Below are positions 25,623 to 34,156 of a stretch of DNA of 64,000 bases, piece after piece. Source of the DNA: Janibacter cremeus. Its GTDB lineage: Bacteria > Actinomycetota > Actinomycetes > Actinomycetales > Dermatophilaceae. The notes under the pieces are model-generated. The model saw only the letters and a list, made by a program, of their open reading frames with translations. It was not told the origin of the DNA and did no database searches. Position 1 is the first letter of the stretch. Each line of letters begins with the position of its first letter. A program made the translations under genes and the position numbers. The stretch is from the NCBI RefSeq assembly GCF_013409205.1, contig NZ_JACCAE010000001.1:2604001-2668000 (forward strand). The letters run 5' to 3'.

Positions 25623-26705
25623 ATGCAGCGCAGCACTCGATGGATCGCACCCTTGGCGGCCGCCGCCTGCGCGGTCGGCCTCGTGGCCACCGCCGGCAGC
25701 GCCGGAGCGGCGACCAGCGACCCCCTTCGAACCGATCTGTGGGGCCTCGACCAGATCAACGCCGAGCAGTCGTGGGGTGAGTCCACCGGTGGAGGCGCCA
25801 CCGTCGCGGTCGTCGACACCGGCGTCGACCTCGGCCACCCGGACCTGGCCGGCCAGCTCGTGCCGGGCGCCACCTTCTCCTGCGCGGAGGGCCATCAGGG
25901 TCCCTGCGGCGACGGTGGCTGGAAGGGCGCAGACGGTGTCGGTCAGGAGACCGACGCGCACGGCACCCACGTCGCCGGCACGATCGCCGCCCTCGCCGAC
26001 AACGGCCTCGGCGTCGCGGGGGTCGCCCCGGACGCCAAGATCATGCCGATCAAGGTGCTCGAGGACGGCTCGGGTACCAATGCCGACATCGCCGAGGGGA
26101 TCCGGTGGGCGGCCGACAACGGCGCGGACGTCATCAACCTCAGCCTCGGCAGCCTGCCCGGCATGCAGCTGATCGGGGCCCTGGGGCTCGACACGACCAC
26201 CGTGGACGCCATCGAGTACGCCCGCGACAGGGGCACGTTGACCGTTGCAGCGGCGGGCAACACCTCCACCCTGCTGTGCAACGACCCGGCCTTCAACAGC
26301 GACTCGATCTGTGTCGGTGCGACCGACCGCAACGAGCTGAAGTCCTACTTCTCCGAGCTGCCGATCAAGCTCAGCGGGAAGTCCGTGGCCGCCCCCGGTG
26401 GCGCGGGAAGCCCGCTCGGTGGCCCCTGCGAGGACGACATCATCTCCACCGTCCCGCGCGGTACCGGTACCCCGGAGTGCGGCGGCGCGGACTACGACGC
26501 CTACGCGGGCACCTCGATGGCGACACCACACGTCGCCGGCGTCGCGGCCCTGCTCTCCGCCCAGGGGCGCTCGATGGCCGGTGTCGAGGAAGCGATCCTC
26601 ACCACCGCGCGGCACCCGTTGTTCGGTACCCGCGGAGGTTTCAGCCTCATGTACGGCAAGGGCATCGTCGACGCGGAGGCCGCGGTGGGCACACCCGTGT
26701 CCTGA
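25623..26705 (+). CDS. Secreted S8 (subtilisin-like) serine peptidase
   Basis: 360 residues. Signal peptide at residues 1-29 (basic start, hydrophobic core, AGA-type cleavage region). The catalytic triad of the subtilase fold is complete: Asp65 in VAVVDTGVD, His113 in DAHGTHVAGT, Ser298 in GTSMATPHVAG. Four or more cysteines in the mature domain (SCAEGHQGPCG, LLCNDPAFNSDSICV) fit an exported, disulfide-bonded protein. There is no C-terminal membrane anchor, unlike mycosins, so it is probably released. A GAAGGA ribosome site lies 8 nt before the ATG. A strong hairpin at 26717-26761 ends the transcript. Confidence 0.93.
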   Translation: MQRSTRWIAPLAAAACAVGLVATAGSAGAATSDPLRTDLWGLDQINAEQSWGESTGGGATVAVVDTGVDLGHPDLAGQLVPGATFSCAEGHQGPCGDGGWKGADGVGQETDAHGTHVAGTIAALADNGLGVAGVAPDAKIMPIKVLEDGSGTNADIAEGIRWAADNGADVINLSLGSLPGMQLIGALGLDTTTVDAIEYARDRGTLTVAAAGNTSTLLCNDPAFNSDSICVGATDRNELKSYFSELPIKLSGKSVAAPGGAGSPLGGPCEDDIISTVPRGTGTPECGGADYDAYAGTSMATPHVAGVAALLSAQGRSMAGVEEAILTTARHPLFGTRGGFSLMYGKGIVDAEAAVGTPVS

Positions 26706-26716
26706 CCGGCTGCTCG

Positions 26717-26761
26717 ACGAAGGGCGGTGGTGGCCGATGGGCCCACCACCGCCCTTCGTCC
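26717..26761. terminator. Bidirectional hairpin terminator between peptidase and maf
   Basis: An 18-bp perfect inverted repeat, 26717-26734 with 26744-26761, 9-nt loop. It lies between two convergent stop codons, so it can end both transcripts. No U-run is seen, as is common in high-GC genomes. Its outer part resembles the recurring CGAAGGG word. Confidence 0.85.
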
Positions 26762-26764
26762 GTG

Positions 26765-27385
26765 TCAGGCGGAGGCGAGGTCCCACCAGTCGACGCCGAG
26801 GTCGGCCAGCAGCCGTCGCAGCAGCGGCAGGCACAGGCCGACCACCGTGCTCGGGTGACCCTCGATCGACTCGACGAAAGGGGCACCGAACCCGTCCAGG
26901 GTGAAGGCACCCGCGACGCGCAGCGGCTCGCCGGTGGCGAGATAGCCCTCGAGCTCGGCGTCGGTGACGTCGGCGAAGTGGACCGTGGCGCTCGCCGGTG
27001 CCCCTGCCGTCCGGCCGCTGACGGGGTCGATCAGCCAGTGCCCGGTGTGCAGCACCCCCGTGCGGCCGCGCATCGAGCGCCAGCGTTGGCGGGCGACCTC
27101 GGGCGTGCCCGGCTTGCCGTGGACGGCGCCGTCGATCTCGAGTACCGAGTCGCAGGCGAGGACGAGCCGGTGGTCCCCGGCCAGGCGGCCCCTCACGGCC
27201 GCCCCCTTCGCCTCCGCCAGCACCTGGGCCAAGCCGGCGGGGGAGAGGTGCGGGTCCTGCTGCCGGGCCCGTGACTCGACCGCGTCCTCGTCGACATCGC
27301 TGACGACGACCTGCGGGTCGAGGCCGCTGGCGCGCAGCAGCCCGAGACGGGCGGGGGATGCGGAGGCGAGGACGAGCGTGTGCAT
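26765..27385 (-). CDS. maf: Maf-like nucleotide pyrophosphatase
   Basis: 206 residues. Maf proteins hydrolyse non-canonical or specific nucleoside triphosphates to monophosphates (house-cleaning) and are linked to division arrest. The N-terminal SASPARLGLLRASG motif, the EAK region (VLAEAKGAAV), the central CDSVLEIDG with the catalytic aspartate, and GKPGTPEVARQRWRSMRG are all present. I start at ATG 27385 (MHTLVLASASPARL) because family homology begins there; a GTG lies 15 bp upstream. In mycobacteria maf sits beside accE; here it is 6.5 kb away. It converges on the S8 peptidase across a shared terminator. Confidence 0.92.
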   Translation of the reverse strand: MHTLVLASASPARLGLLRASGLDPQVVVSDVDEDAVESRARQQDPHLSPAGLAQVLAEAKGAAVRGRLAGDHRLVLACDSVLEIDGAVHGKPGTPEVARQRWRSMRGRTGVLHTGHWLIDPVSGRTAGAPASATVHFADVTDAELEGYLATGEPLRVAGAFTLDGFGAPFVESIEGHPSTVVGLCLPLLRRLLADLGVDWWDLASA

Positions 27386-27519
27386 GAGCACATCATCCAC
27401 CGGTTGCCGCTGGGGTGACCACTCGGTAACTTGTGCCCACCCAGTGATGAGGTCGCCTGTGTCCGGGGTCAGCCCCTGACCGGTCGGGGGATCTCGCTCC
27501 CGCCACAGACAGGACGTCC

Positions 27520-28791
27520 ATGAGTTCCCTCGCCACGCGCTCCGCCGCCGCAGCCACGCTCGCAGTCGCCATCGCCGTGCCGCTCGCCGGGACCGCCCAG
27601 GCCGGCCCGGGGGAGGTCCCCGGCACGGCCGGCGCCAGCACCCTCACCGACACGCCGGAGCCGGAGCGCCCCGACTTCTACGAGCCGCCGGCGCAGATCC
27701 CGAGCACGCCGGGGACGGTCATTCGCACCGAGCCGGCCAGTTTCCTGCTCGACCCGTTGGGCCTGTCCTCCGGCGTCGTCACGGCCACACGGGTGATGTA
27801 CTCCTCGACCGACGCCGACGGGGTGCCGATCGCCGTGACCGGGACCGTCTTCGTGCCGACGAGCGACTACGTGGGCTCCTCCGAGCGACCGCTGATCTCG
27901 TACACGGCCGGTACGCAGGGGATCGCCGACCGGTGCGCACCCTCCCGCCAGATGGCGGAGCTCGTCGAGTACGAGGGCATCGGCATCGCCCGCACGGTCT
28001 CCCGCGGCTACGCGGTCGCCATGACCGACTACCAGGGGCTGGGTACTCCCGGGACGCACACCTACATGGTCCGTGCCGCCCAGGGCCATGCCTCCCTCGA
28101 TATGGCCCGGGCCGCGCAGCAGTTGCAGGGCGACGACGTGGACGGCGACAACCCGGTCGGTCTGATGGGGTACTCGCAGGGTGGCGGCGCCGCTGCGGCC
28201 GCCGCCGAGCTGGCCTCGACCTACGCGCCCGAGCTGGCCATCAAGGGCTCGGCCATCGGTGCCCCGCCCGCCGACCTCGCCAAGGTCGGGGCGAACATCG
28301 ACGGCGGCCTGTACAACGCCTTCGCGCTCTTCGCCTTGCTCGGTGTCGCCACGGCCGAGCACATCGACCCGGCGCCCTTGCTCAACGATGCCGGTGAGCG
28401 GGTGGCCGCGGCCGTCGAGGGGGACTGCGTCTTCGACCTCTTCAGCCACGCCTTCAAGGACAGCGGCCAGTACACCGAGAGTGGCCTGGACCTGACCGAG
28501 CTGCTCGCCACGGAGCCCTTCGCCTCAGCGGTGGAGGAGCAGCGGATCGGCACGATGGAGCCGAGCGCTCCGGTCGTGATCAACCATGCGTGGGGCGATG
28601 ACGTCGTCCCCTTCGAGGTCGGCAAGCAGCTCGCGAGCGACTGGTGTGACCAGGGCTCGCGGGTGACGCTCAACCCCGGTCTGACCCCGACGCACATCGG
28701 CGGGATGATCCCGCACGTCGAGAAGTCGATGTACTTCTTCGAGAAGCGCTTCGCCGGCCGCAACACGGCCAACAGCTGCTGGCGTCTCTGA
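27520..28791 (+). CDS. Secreted lipase/esterase of the LIP family
   Basis: 423 residues with a signal peptide (about 1-28, cleavage near AQAG). This is an alpha/beta-hydrolase of the secretory lipase family: nucleophile elbow GYSQGGG with Ser219, and a late Asp in HAWGDDVVPF and His in PTHIGGMIPH completing the likely triad. Four cysteines (DRCAPS, GDCVFD, DWCDQG, SCWRL) suggest disulfides. It would release fatty acids from extracellular lipids, which fits the acyl-CoA degradation genes in this region. Hairpin 28801-28840 follows directly. The 134-bp upstream spacer contains no obvious Shine-Dalgarno consensus beyond AGGA at about 7 nt. Confidence 0.9.
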   Translation: MSSLATRSAAAATLAVAIAVPLAGTAQAGPGEVPGTAGASTLTDTPEPERPDFYEPPAQIPSTPGTVIRTEPASFLLDPLGLSSGVVTATRVMYSSTDADGVPIAVTGTVFVPTSDYVGSSERPLISYTAGTQGIADRCAPSRQMAELVEYEGIGIARTVSRGYAVAMTDYQGLGTPGTHTYMVRAAQGHASLDMARAAQQLQGDDVDGDNPVGLMGYSQGGGAAAAAAELASTYAPELAIKGSAIGAPPADLAKVGANIDGGLYNAFALFALLGVATAEHIDPAPLLNDAGERVAAAVEGDCVFDLFSHAFKDSGQYTESGLDLTELLATEPFASAVEEQRIGTMEPSAPVVINHAWGDDVVPFEVGKQLASDWCDQGSRVTLNPGLTPTHIGGMIPHVEKSMYFFEKRFAGRNTANSCWRL

Positions 28792-28800
28792 CCCAATGGG

Positions 28801-28840
28801 CGAAGGGGGCGGTGCCGGTGATCCGGCACCGCCCCCTTCG
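28801..28840. terminator. Bidirectional hairpin terminator built from CGAAGGGGG
   Basis: An 18-bp perfect inverted repeat (28801-28818 with 28823-28840, loop TGAT). The outer ends of both arms are the word CGAAGGGGG in opposite orientation. It lies between the convergent lipase and DUF885 genes. Confidence 0.88.
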
Positions 28841-28848
28841 TCGTGCGG

Positions 28849-30534
28849 TCAGGCGGACCCGAGCACCGCCGTGCGCAGGGTGTCCAGGCCGACGCCTCCG
28901 ATGTCGAGCGCGCGACGGTGGAAGGCCCGCAGGTCGAAGTTCGCTCCCTCACGGCGGGACGTCTCCTCGCGTAGCTGCAGCCAGAGCCGCTCGCCGATCT
29001 TGTAGCTCGGAGCCTGCCCCGGCCACCCCAGGTACCGGTCCAGCTCGAAGCGAAGGAAGCCCTCGTCCATGTTGGCGTGGGCGCTGAGGAAGGACCACGC
29101 CTTGTCGTAGGTCCACTCGCCCCCACCGACCTCGGCCGGGGCCTCGAAGCCGCAGTGCACACCGATGTCCAGCACCACTCGCGCCGCACGCAGCGACTGC
29201 CCGTCGAGCAGGCCCATCCGGTTGCCGGGGTCGTCCATGTGGCCCAGCTCGGCCATGAGCCACTCCGCGTAGAGGGCCCAGCCCTCGGCATGGCCGGAGG
29301 TGAAGGCGGAGTGTCGTCGCCACCGGTTGAGCAGGCCGCGCCGGTGGACGGTCTGGCCGATCTGCAGATGGTGGCCGGGAACGCCTTCGTGGTAGACGGT
29401 CGTCAGCTCCCGCCACGTGCCGAACTGGGTGACCCCCTTCGGGACCGACCACCACATCCGCCCCGGCCGGGCGAAGTCGTCGCTCGGCCCCGTGTAGTAG
29501 ATGCCGCCGGTCTGGGTGGGGGCGATCATGCACTCGATCGTGTGCACCGGCTCCGGGATGTCCAGGTGCGGGGCGACCAGATCGATGGCCTCGTCGGCCT
29601 TCTCCTGCATCCACCTCTGCAGCGCAGTGGTGCCGTGGAGCTGGTATCGGGGGTCGTCGTCGAGGATCGCGATGGCCTCCTCGGTGCTCGCACCGGGGGA
29701 GATCTGCTCGGCCACGGCGGTCATCTCGGCGGTGATCCGGGCCAGCTCCGCCTGGCCCCACGCATAGGTCTCCTCGAGATCGATCGTCGCACCGAGGAAG
29801 GCCCGTGAGTGCAGTCGGTACTTCTCGATCCCGCAGGCGTCCGCCTCGGGGGCCTTGTCGCGCAAGGGCTTCAGCCGCTCGGCGAGGTCACGGTAGGCCC
29901 CGGAAGCGGCCTCGACCGAGCGGGCCAGGTCCGTCATGACCGAGTCGGCCAGGGGCGCCCCGCCGTCGAGGCAGGCATCCCGCACCAAGCCCGCGTAGTA
30001 GCCGTCCGGGGCGGTCAGGTCGGCGCACTGGTCGATGCACCGCTCGTACTGGCGACGAGGGGCGATGTGCCCGTCCGCTGCGGCCGCGGCGAGGGAGTCG
30101 GTCCACTGCTCGAGGGCGGTCGGCACCTTGGTCATCCGGCGGGCGATGGTCGCCCAGTTGTCGCCGGTGGCGGCGGGCATCATGTCGAAGACGTCGCGCA
30201 CCGCCTGCATCGGCGAGGCGAGGACGTTGATCTCACCGAGGTCCAGACCGGCCGCGTGCATCTCCTCGGCGAGGCCGAGCCGCTCGCGCATCGCCTCGAG
30301 TGTCACCCGGTCCACGTCGTCCACGGGCGTGGCGTCCTCGAGCGCGGCGAGGGTCTCCCGGCGCAGGCGGGAGACCGCGGCGAAGCCCGCTGGGGAGAAG
30401 TCGTCGAGGTCCTCGTCGCGGCCCGGGAGGCCGAGGTAGGTCGCAGCGATCGGGGACAGCTCGACCTCGGCGTCGAAGTGGGCCTCGGCGATGCGGTCGA
30501 TGTCGGTCATGGGGCGGGATGTCTCGTTGCTCAC
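28849..30534 (-). CDS. DUF885 family putative metallopeptidase
   Basis: 561 residues from GTG 30534, or 553 from ATG 30510. The family signature YHEGVPGHHLQ is near residue 380, where the two histidines and glutamate resemble a zincin active site; a downstream glutamate (EGWALYAEWLMAELG) provides the probable third ligand. It has no signal peptide, so it is cytosolic. I favour the GTG because TACCGT stands 7 nt upstream of it without a Shine-Dalgarno. It diverges from the methyltransferase at 30584. Members are annotated as uncharacterised or carboxypeptidase-like; the substrate is unknown. Confidence 0.88.
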   Translation of the reverse strand: MSNETSRPMTDIDRIAEAHFDAEVELSPIAATYLGLPGRDEDLDDFSPAGFAAVSRLRRETLAALEDATPVDDVDRVTLEAMRERLGLAEEMHAAGLDLGEINVLASPMQAVRDVFDMMPAATGDNWATIARRMTKVPTALEQWTDSLAAAAADGHIAPRRQYERCIDQCADLTAPDGYYAGLVRDACLDGGAPLADSVMTDLARSVEAASGAYRDLAERLKPLRDKAPEADACGIEKYRLHSRAFLGATIDLEETYAWGQAELARITAEMTAVAEQISPGASTEEAIAILDDDPRYQLHGTTALQRWMQEKADEAIDLVAPHLDIPEPVHTIECMIAPTQTGGIYYTGPSDDFARPGRMWWSVPKGVTQFGTWRELTTVYHEGVPGHHLQIGQTVHRRGLLNRWRRHSAFTSGHAEGWALYAEWLMAELGHMDDPGNRMGLLDGQSLRAARVVLDIGVHCGFEAPAEVGGGEWTYDKAWSFLSAHANMDEGFLRFELDRYLGWPGQAPSYKIGERLWLQLREETSRREGANFDLRAFHRRALDIGGVGLDTLRTAVLGSA

Positions 30535-30583
30535 CTCCCGGACGGTACCGATCTGTGGGGGTCTTCGCGCGCAGAATCGGCTC

Positions 30584-31375
30584 ATGAGTCGATACGTGCA
30601 CGGCCACACCCCGTCCGTCGTCGCCTCCCATGGCGACCGCACCGCCGAGAACTCGGCCGGGTACCTGCTCCCGTACCTCGGGCCGAGGACGCGGCTCCTC
30701 GACGTCGGGTGCGGTCCGGGATCGATCACCCTCGATCTCGCCGAGCGGGTGGGCGAGGCGGTCGGCGTCGACGGATCCGCGGCAGTCATCGAGCGGGCCC
30801 GCTCCGCGGCCGGGACGAAGGGGGATGGCCGCACCGTCTTCGAGGTGGCTGACGCGCTGGCCCTGCCCTTCGCGGACGACTCCTTCGACGTCACCCATGC
30901 CCACCAGGTGCTCCAGCACGTCGGCGACCCGGTGGCCGTGCTGCGGGAGATGGCTCGTGTGACCCGTCCGGGGGGCCTCGTCGCCGTGCGTGACGCGGAC
31001 TACGAGGCGATGACCTGGGCGCCGGCCCATCCCGGGCTCACCCGCTGGCTCGACCTCTACCGGGCCGCTGCCCGCGGTGCCGGCGGCGAGCCCGACGCCG
31101 GGCGCCACCTGCTGCGGTGGTGCCACGAGGCGGGACTGGCTGATGTGAGGGCGGGCGCCTCGCTCTGGTGCTACGCCGACGACGACGCGCGGGCCTGGTG
31201 GGGCGGCCAGTGGCAGCAGCGCGCCGTGGAGTCGAACTTCCACGACGAGGTGCTCGCCCAGGGGCTGGGTGACGAGGTCACCATCGCCGAAGTCGTCGAC
31301 GGGTGGCGGGCGTGGACGGACTCACCCGATGGGTGGTTCGTCATCGTCCATGGTGAGGTGCTGGCACGCGTCTGA
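30584..31375 (+). CDS. Class I SAM-dependent methyltransferase
   Basis: 263 residues. Motif I LLDVGCGPGSITLDLAE, acidic loop after strand 2 (VGVDGSAAVIERAR), post-II FEVADALALPFADDSFDV and motif LREMARVTRPGGLVAVRD identify a UbiE/Methyltransf_11-type enzyme. The C-terminal half (helical, with WWGGQWQQRA) probably forms the acceptor site. The methyl acceptor is not evident. A CAGAAT box ends 6 nt before the ATG, suggesting a leaderless message divergent from DUF885. It is followed by rnhA after 46 bp. Confidence 0.9.
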   Translation: MSRYVHGHTPSVVASHGDRTAENSAGYLLPYLGPRTRLLDVGCGPGSITLDLAERVGEAVGVDGSAAVIERARSAAGTKGDGRTVFEVADALALPFADDSFDVTHAHQVLQHVGDPVAVLREMARVTRPGGLVAVRDADYEAMTWAPAHPGLTRWLDLYRAAARGAGGEPDAGRHLLRWCHEAGLADVRAGASLWCYADDDARAWWGGQWQQRAVESNFHDEVLAQGLGDEVTIAEVVDGWRAWTDSPDGWFVIVHGEVLARV

Positions 31376-31421
31376 TAGGAAGACCGCAGCCGTTTCCCCC
31401 TTCGCCCCACGGAGTGACCGC

Positions 31422-31961
31422 ATGACCCTCACTGCTGCCGCCGACGGCTCCGCCCTCGGCAACCCCGGGCCCGCCGGCTGGGGCTGGTACATCGACGAGG
31501 ACCGTTGGGACCGCGGGGGATGGGCGCACGGGACGAACAACATGGGCGAGCTCATGGCCGTCCTGGACCTGCTTGAGCAGACGGCCCACCTCGACGACGA
31601 CCTGCACGTCATCTGCGACAGCAAGTACGTGATCAACTCGATCACCGCGTGGATGCCCGGCTGGAAGCGCAAGGGCTGGCGCAAGAAGGACGGCAACCCG
31701 GTCCTCAACGTCGAGATCATGCAGGCGCTCGACGCGGCGATGGCCGGGCGTCGAGTGACCTTCGAGTGGGTCAAGGGCCACACCGGTCACGAGCTCAACG
31801 AGGAGGCCGACCGGCTCGCGACGAGCGCTGCCGCGGCGTGGGCGAAGGGCGCGGCGCCGGAGGCAGGACCCGGTGTCCCGGGCGCACGGTCAGGCACGGC
31901 CGAGGCAGGTGCCGAGCAGGTGACCGAGCCGGTGCAGGACGAGCCGCTCTCGCTCTTCTGA
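31422..31961 (+). CDS. rnhA: Ribonuclease HI
   Basis: 179 residues. It cuts the RNA strand of RNA-DNA hybrids. The DEDD catalytic set is visible: Asp8 in AADGSALGNPG, Glu in NMGELMAV, Asp in ICDSKYVI, Asp in NEEADRLAT. The basic handle region is present (WKRKGWRKKDG). After the RNase H domain (about 145 residues) there is a low-complexity Ala/Gly/Glu tail ending SLF. The start at 31422 is chosen because the family begins MTLTAAADGS; the coding frame is open upstream but runs through the previous gene. The GGAG at 31411 gives a weak ribosome site. Confidence 0.94.
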   Translation: MTLTAAADGSALGNPGPAGWGWYIDEDRWDRGGWAHGTNNMGELMAVLDLLEQTAHLDDDLHVICDSKYVINSITAWMPGWKRKGWRKKDGNPVLNVEIMQALDAAMAGRRVTFEWVKGHTGHELNEEADRLATSAAAAWAKGAAPEAGPGVPGARSGTAEAGAEQVTEPVQDEPLSLF

Positions 31962-31983
31962 CTGGCGCGCCCCTCCTGACCGT

Positions 31984-32035
31984 GTGATTCGAAGAAGGTT
32001 CGCGTGACAAGGGCCGCGTGTCTTCTTCGAACTAC
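31984..32035. terminator. Hairpin with TTCGAAGAAG base, between rnhA and MOSC gene
   Basis: TTCGAAGAAG (31988-31997) pairs perfectly with CTTCTTCGAA (32022-32031); the flanking GTGT/ACAC extends it with two mismatches. It lies between convergent genes. The same TTCGAAGAAG-type base recurs in the hairpins at 32751 and 33832. Confidence 0.7.
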
Positions 32036-32066
32036 ACGTCAAGGACGCGCGGGTGCCGATCAGCCG

Positions 32067-32729
32067 TCAGTGATCGCGCTCGAGGACGTCGACGATCTGC
32101 TGGCGCCGGTGGCCGGTGTAGACCCCGGCGTCGATGACCCTGCGGGCGAGGCCGACGTCGCCGGTCTTTGCGCGCAGGACCATCGGCAGGGTGATGCCCG
32201 ACCCCGAGGGCTCGACCTCGATGCGGTTCCCGGTGCGGATGTCCCCCGGCTCGACCACGCTGAGCAGGGCGCCCGTGCGGCCGTGCTCCATGAACCGCTT
32301 GACCCAGCCGGGCTCACCCATCCACTCCCCGAAAGTCGCGCACGGCTGGCGGGTCCAGCGCACCTCGAGGACGGCGGTGCCGATGTGCCACCGGTCGCCG
32401 ACCTCGGCGGCATCGACGTCGATGCCGCTCGTCGTGAGGTTCTCGCCGAAGTGCCCCTCGCGCAGCTCGCGACCCAGGACGTCGGCCCACAGGTCCAGTT
32501 CCTCACGCGCGTAGGCGTAGACGGCCCGGTCCCACCCGCCGTGGAATCGGCCATCGCCCACGTGGTCGGCCGCGACGCCGGAGACACCGTGCCCGTCGAC
32601 CACGCGTCGGGGTCCGGGGTTCGCCACCGAGATCACGTCGGCGGGGTGCTTGTCGATGCCGGTGGGCCGCCCCTTCGGGACACGCTGCAGCCTCGGTCGA
32701 CCGACGTTCACGGAGAGGATTCGAGGCAT
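32067..32729 (-). CDS. MOSC-domain protein (YiiM-like)
   Basis: 220 residues. A beta-barrel MOSC domain with the family cysteine in WTRQPCATFGEWM, preceded by GRFHGGWDRAVYAY and HFGENLTTSGID. MOSC proteins transfer or use sulfur on molybdenum cofactor; the YiiM branch reduces N-hydroxylated bases and metabolites with Moco. No molybdopterin genes are nearby. The ATG at 32729 is preceded by TACTCT and 6 nt, a leaderless pattern. The gene converges on rnhA across a hairpin and follows the DUF559 gene's terminator. Confidence 0.9.
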   Translation of the reverse strand: MPRILSVNVGRPRLQRVPKGRPTGIDKHPADVISVANPGPRRVVDGHGVSGVAADHVGDGRFHGGWDRAVYAYAREELDLWADVLGRELREGHFGENLTTSGIDVDAAEVGDRWHIGTAVLEVRWTRQPCATFGEWMGEPGWVKRFMEHGRTGALLSVVEPGDIRTGNRIEVEPSGSGITLPMVLRAKTGDVGLARRVIDAGVYTGHRRQQIVDVLERDH

Positions 32730-32750
32730 GGACCGAGAGTATCCGCCGGG

Positions 32751-32792
32751 TCGAAGAAGCGTCGCGGCTCCGGGGCCGCGACGCCTCTTCGA
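32751..32792 (-). terminator. Terminator of the DUF559 gene
   Basis: TCGAAGAAGCGTCGCGGC pairs with GGCCGCGACGC-TCTTCGA across 32751-32792 with one bulge and a short loop. It begins 4 bp beyond the DUF559 stop in the direction of transcription. Its base matches that of the neighbouring hairpins. Confidence 0.8.
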
Positions 32793-32796
32793 ATGA

Positions 32797-33777
32797 TCAC
32801 CGGCGTCGGCGCAGCAGCGAGCGATAGGTGGTCGACACCTGCGCGAAGAAGGCATCGCCCTCGAGCCGCAGCCCGATGAGGTTCATCCGCAGGACCGTGT
32901 CTCCTTGCATCGTCACGGCGTTCTGCCGCAGGTGGTCGAAGGTGACCTCCAGCCCTGCTGAGTGGGCCTCGCCGTCGATCTCGAGTGCCAGGCCCACCTC
33001 CTTCCAGTAGGCATCGAGGTACCGGGACCGGCCGTCGACCCTGCGCAGGACCTGCCGGTCGGGTGGGGGCAGGCCATGCCGGCGGCACAGCGGGATGATG
33101 TCGAGCTCGCCCAGCGAGTGTGCCCCGTCAGCCGCGTCCTCGATCAGTTGGGCGACCAGCGCCCTTCGCCGTCGCCCCGGGTATGCCTCGTGGGCCTCCC
33201 GCAGATGCTCGGCGGTGACGAGGCGTTGCTGGACGGGCAGGACGAGGAAGAGGGCCGCCGCACGGTCGCTGACCGCCCACTGCGCCGCGCGCAGTGCGGC
33301 CAGGGCAGGCGGGGTGCGGGGCAGGCCGGGCAGGGTGCACTCGCCTTCGGCGCGACGGGACACCTTGTGCTGCACCACGCCGTCGATGTCGCGGACCTGG
33401 CAGAGATGGTGCAGTGACACGTGGACCATCTGGTCGCTGAGCCCGGTCACGCCCGCGAGCTGCAGCGCGGATACCCCGTCCACCCGCGCGTCGCCGCAGC
33501 TCTCGTGCACGCCGCGCCAGGCGCGAGCGCGGTCGGAGAGGACCCCGGTGTGCAGGGCGACCGTGTGCCGGCCGTGCAGCCGCCACCTGCCGGCCCGCAC
33601 GTGCGCCGCGACACGGTCACGGCCGATGCCGATGGCTCTCAGCTGGGCCCGGGAGAGGACCCCGTCCGCGTCCTCGGCGGCCTCACTCGCCCGGTACAGC
33701 AGCTCTCGGGACCGGGCGGCGCGCGAGGTGGATATGGCAGTACGGTGGCTGACCGGCGCGGGATGGACCTGCTCCAC
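32797..33777 (-). CDS. DUF559 domain protein with AbiEi-like N-terminal helix-turn-helix
   Basis: About 326 residues from GTG 33777. Residues 30-75 (DADGVLSRAQLRAIGIGRDRVAAHVRAGRW) resemble the N-terminal helix-turn-helix of type IV antitoxins (AbiEi). The C-terminal 110 residues are a DUF559/Vsr-like PD-(D/E)XK fold: RYLDAYWKEVGLALEIDGEAH supplies the acidic and EID residues, and RQNAV and VLRMN follow. Such proteins are frequent and multicopy in Intrasporangiaceae and related families; the function is unproven. No partner toxin gene lies beside it. The start is uncertain, since upstream codons run through a hairpin and are probably untranslated. Confidence 0.8.
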   Translation of the reverse strand: MEQVHPAPVSHRTAISTSRAARSRELLYRASEAAEDADGVLSRAQLRAIGIGRDRVAAHVRAGRWRLHGRHTVALHTGVLSDRARAWRGVHESCGDARVDGVSALQLAGVTGLSDQMVHVSLHHLCQVRDIDGVVQHKVSRRAEGECTLPGLPRTPPALAALRAAQWAVSDRAAALFLVLPVQQRLVTAEHLREAHEAYPGRRRRALVAQLIEDAADGAHSLGELDIIPLCRRHGLPPPDRQVLRRVDGRSRYLDAYWKEVGLALEIDGEAHSAGLEVTFDHLRQNAVTMQGDTVLRMNLIGLRLEGDAFFAQVSTTYRSLLRRRR

Positions 33778-33831
33778 GCCAGACCTGTGGAGGGCGGCGA
33801 TGGCGTCGACGCGGGTGTGGCCGAGGACAAC

Positions 33832-33873
33832 TCGAAGCAGGACCGCGGCCCAAAGGGCGCGGTCCTTCTTCGA
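33832..33873 (-). terminator. Terminator downstream of accE
   Basis: TCGAAG-AGGACCGCG-CCC pairs with GG-GCGGTCCTTCTTCGA across 33832-33873 with two mismatches and a short AAAG loop. It lies 26 bp past the accE stop, on the accD-accE transcript, and is the third hairpin of the TTCGAAGAAG set. Confidence 0.75.
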
Positions 33874-33898
33874 ATGCGTCGTACACGTCGTCCAGAGG

Positions 33899-34156
33899 TC
33901 AGCCGGGGAAGGCCGCGGCCCGCCAGGCTCCGGGGGCCGGGTGCAGTGGCGCGCGCACGAGCCGCTCGCGCGAGGCCCAGCGCGACGCGGGGCCGGGCGC
34001 CTCCTCGTCACCATCACCACCGATACCTGACAGCACCGCGACGAGCGCGGCGACCTGCTCCGTCGAGGCGTCCCCGATGACCTCGATGCGCGGCCCCGTC
34101 GGGGCCGCGGGCGTTTCGGTGTCCGGCTGCTCGTGCGTGGGTGTCGTCGATGTCAC
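33899..34156 (-). CDS. accE: Acyl-CoA carboxylase epsilon subunit
   Basis: 85 residues from GTG 34156, which overlaps the accD stop (GTGA). The first about 30 residues are Thr/Pro-rich. The rest carries the family signature: [25 protein letters not shown], then [26 protein letters not shown]. The epsilon subunit stabilises and stimulates the AccA-AccD complex in actinomycetes and is absent elsewhere. Tight coupling to accD and the following hairpin show that it ends the operon. The start is fixed by the overlap and by GGGAA a few bases upstream. Confidence 0.9.
   Translation of the reverse strand: MTSTTPTHEQPDTETPAAPTGPRIEVIGDASTEQVAALVAVLSGIGGDGDEEAPGPASRWASRERLVRAPLHPAPGAWRAAAFPG

Noticed and set aside
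32797..33777. A complete type IV toxin-antitoxin system
   Set aside because: An AbiEi-like helix-turn-helix is present but fused to a DUF559 nuclease-like domain, and no AbiEii-type toxin gene is adjacent.
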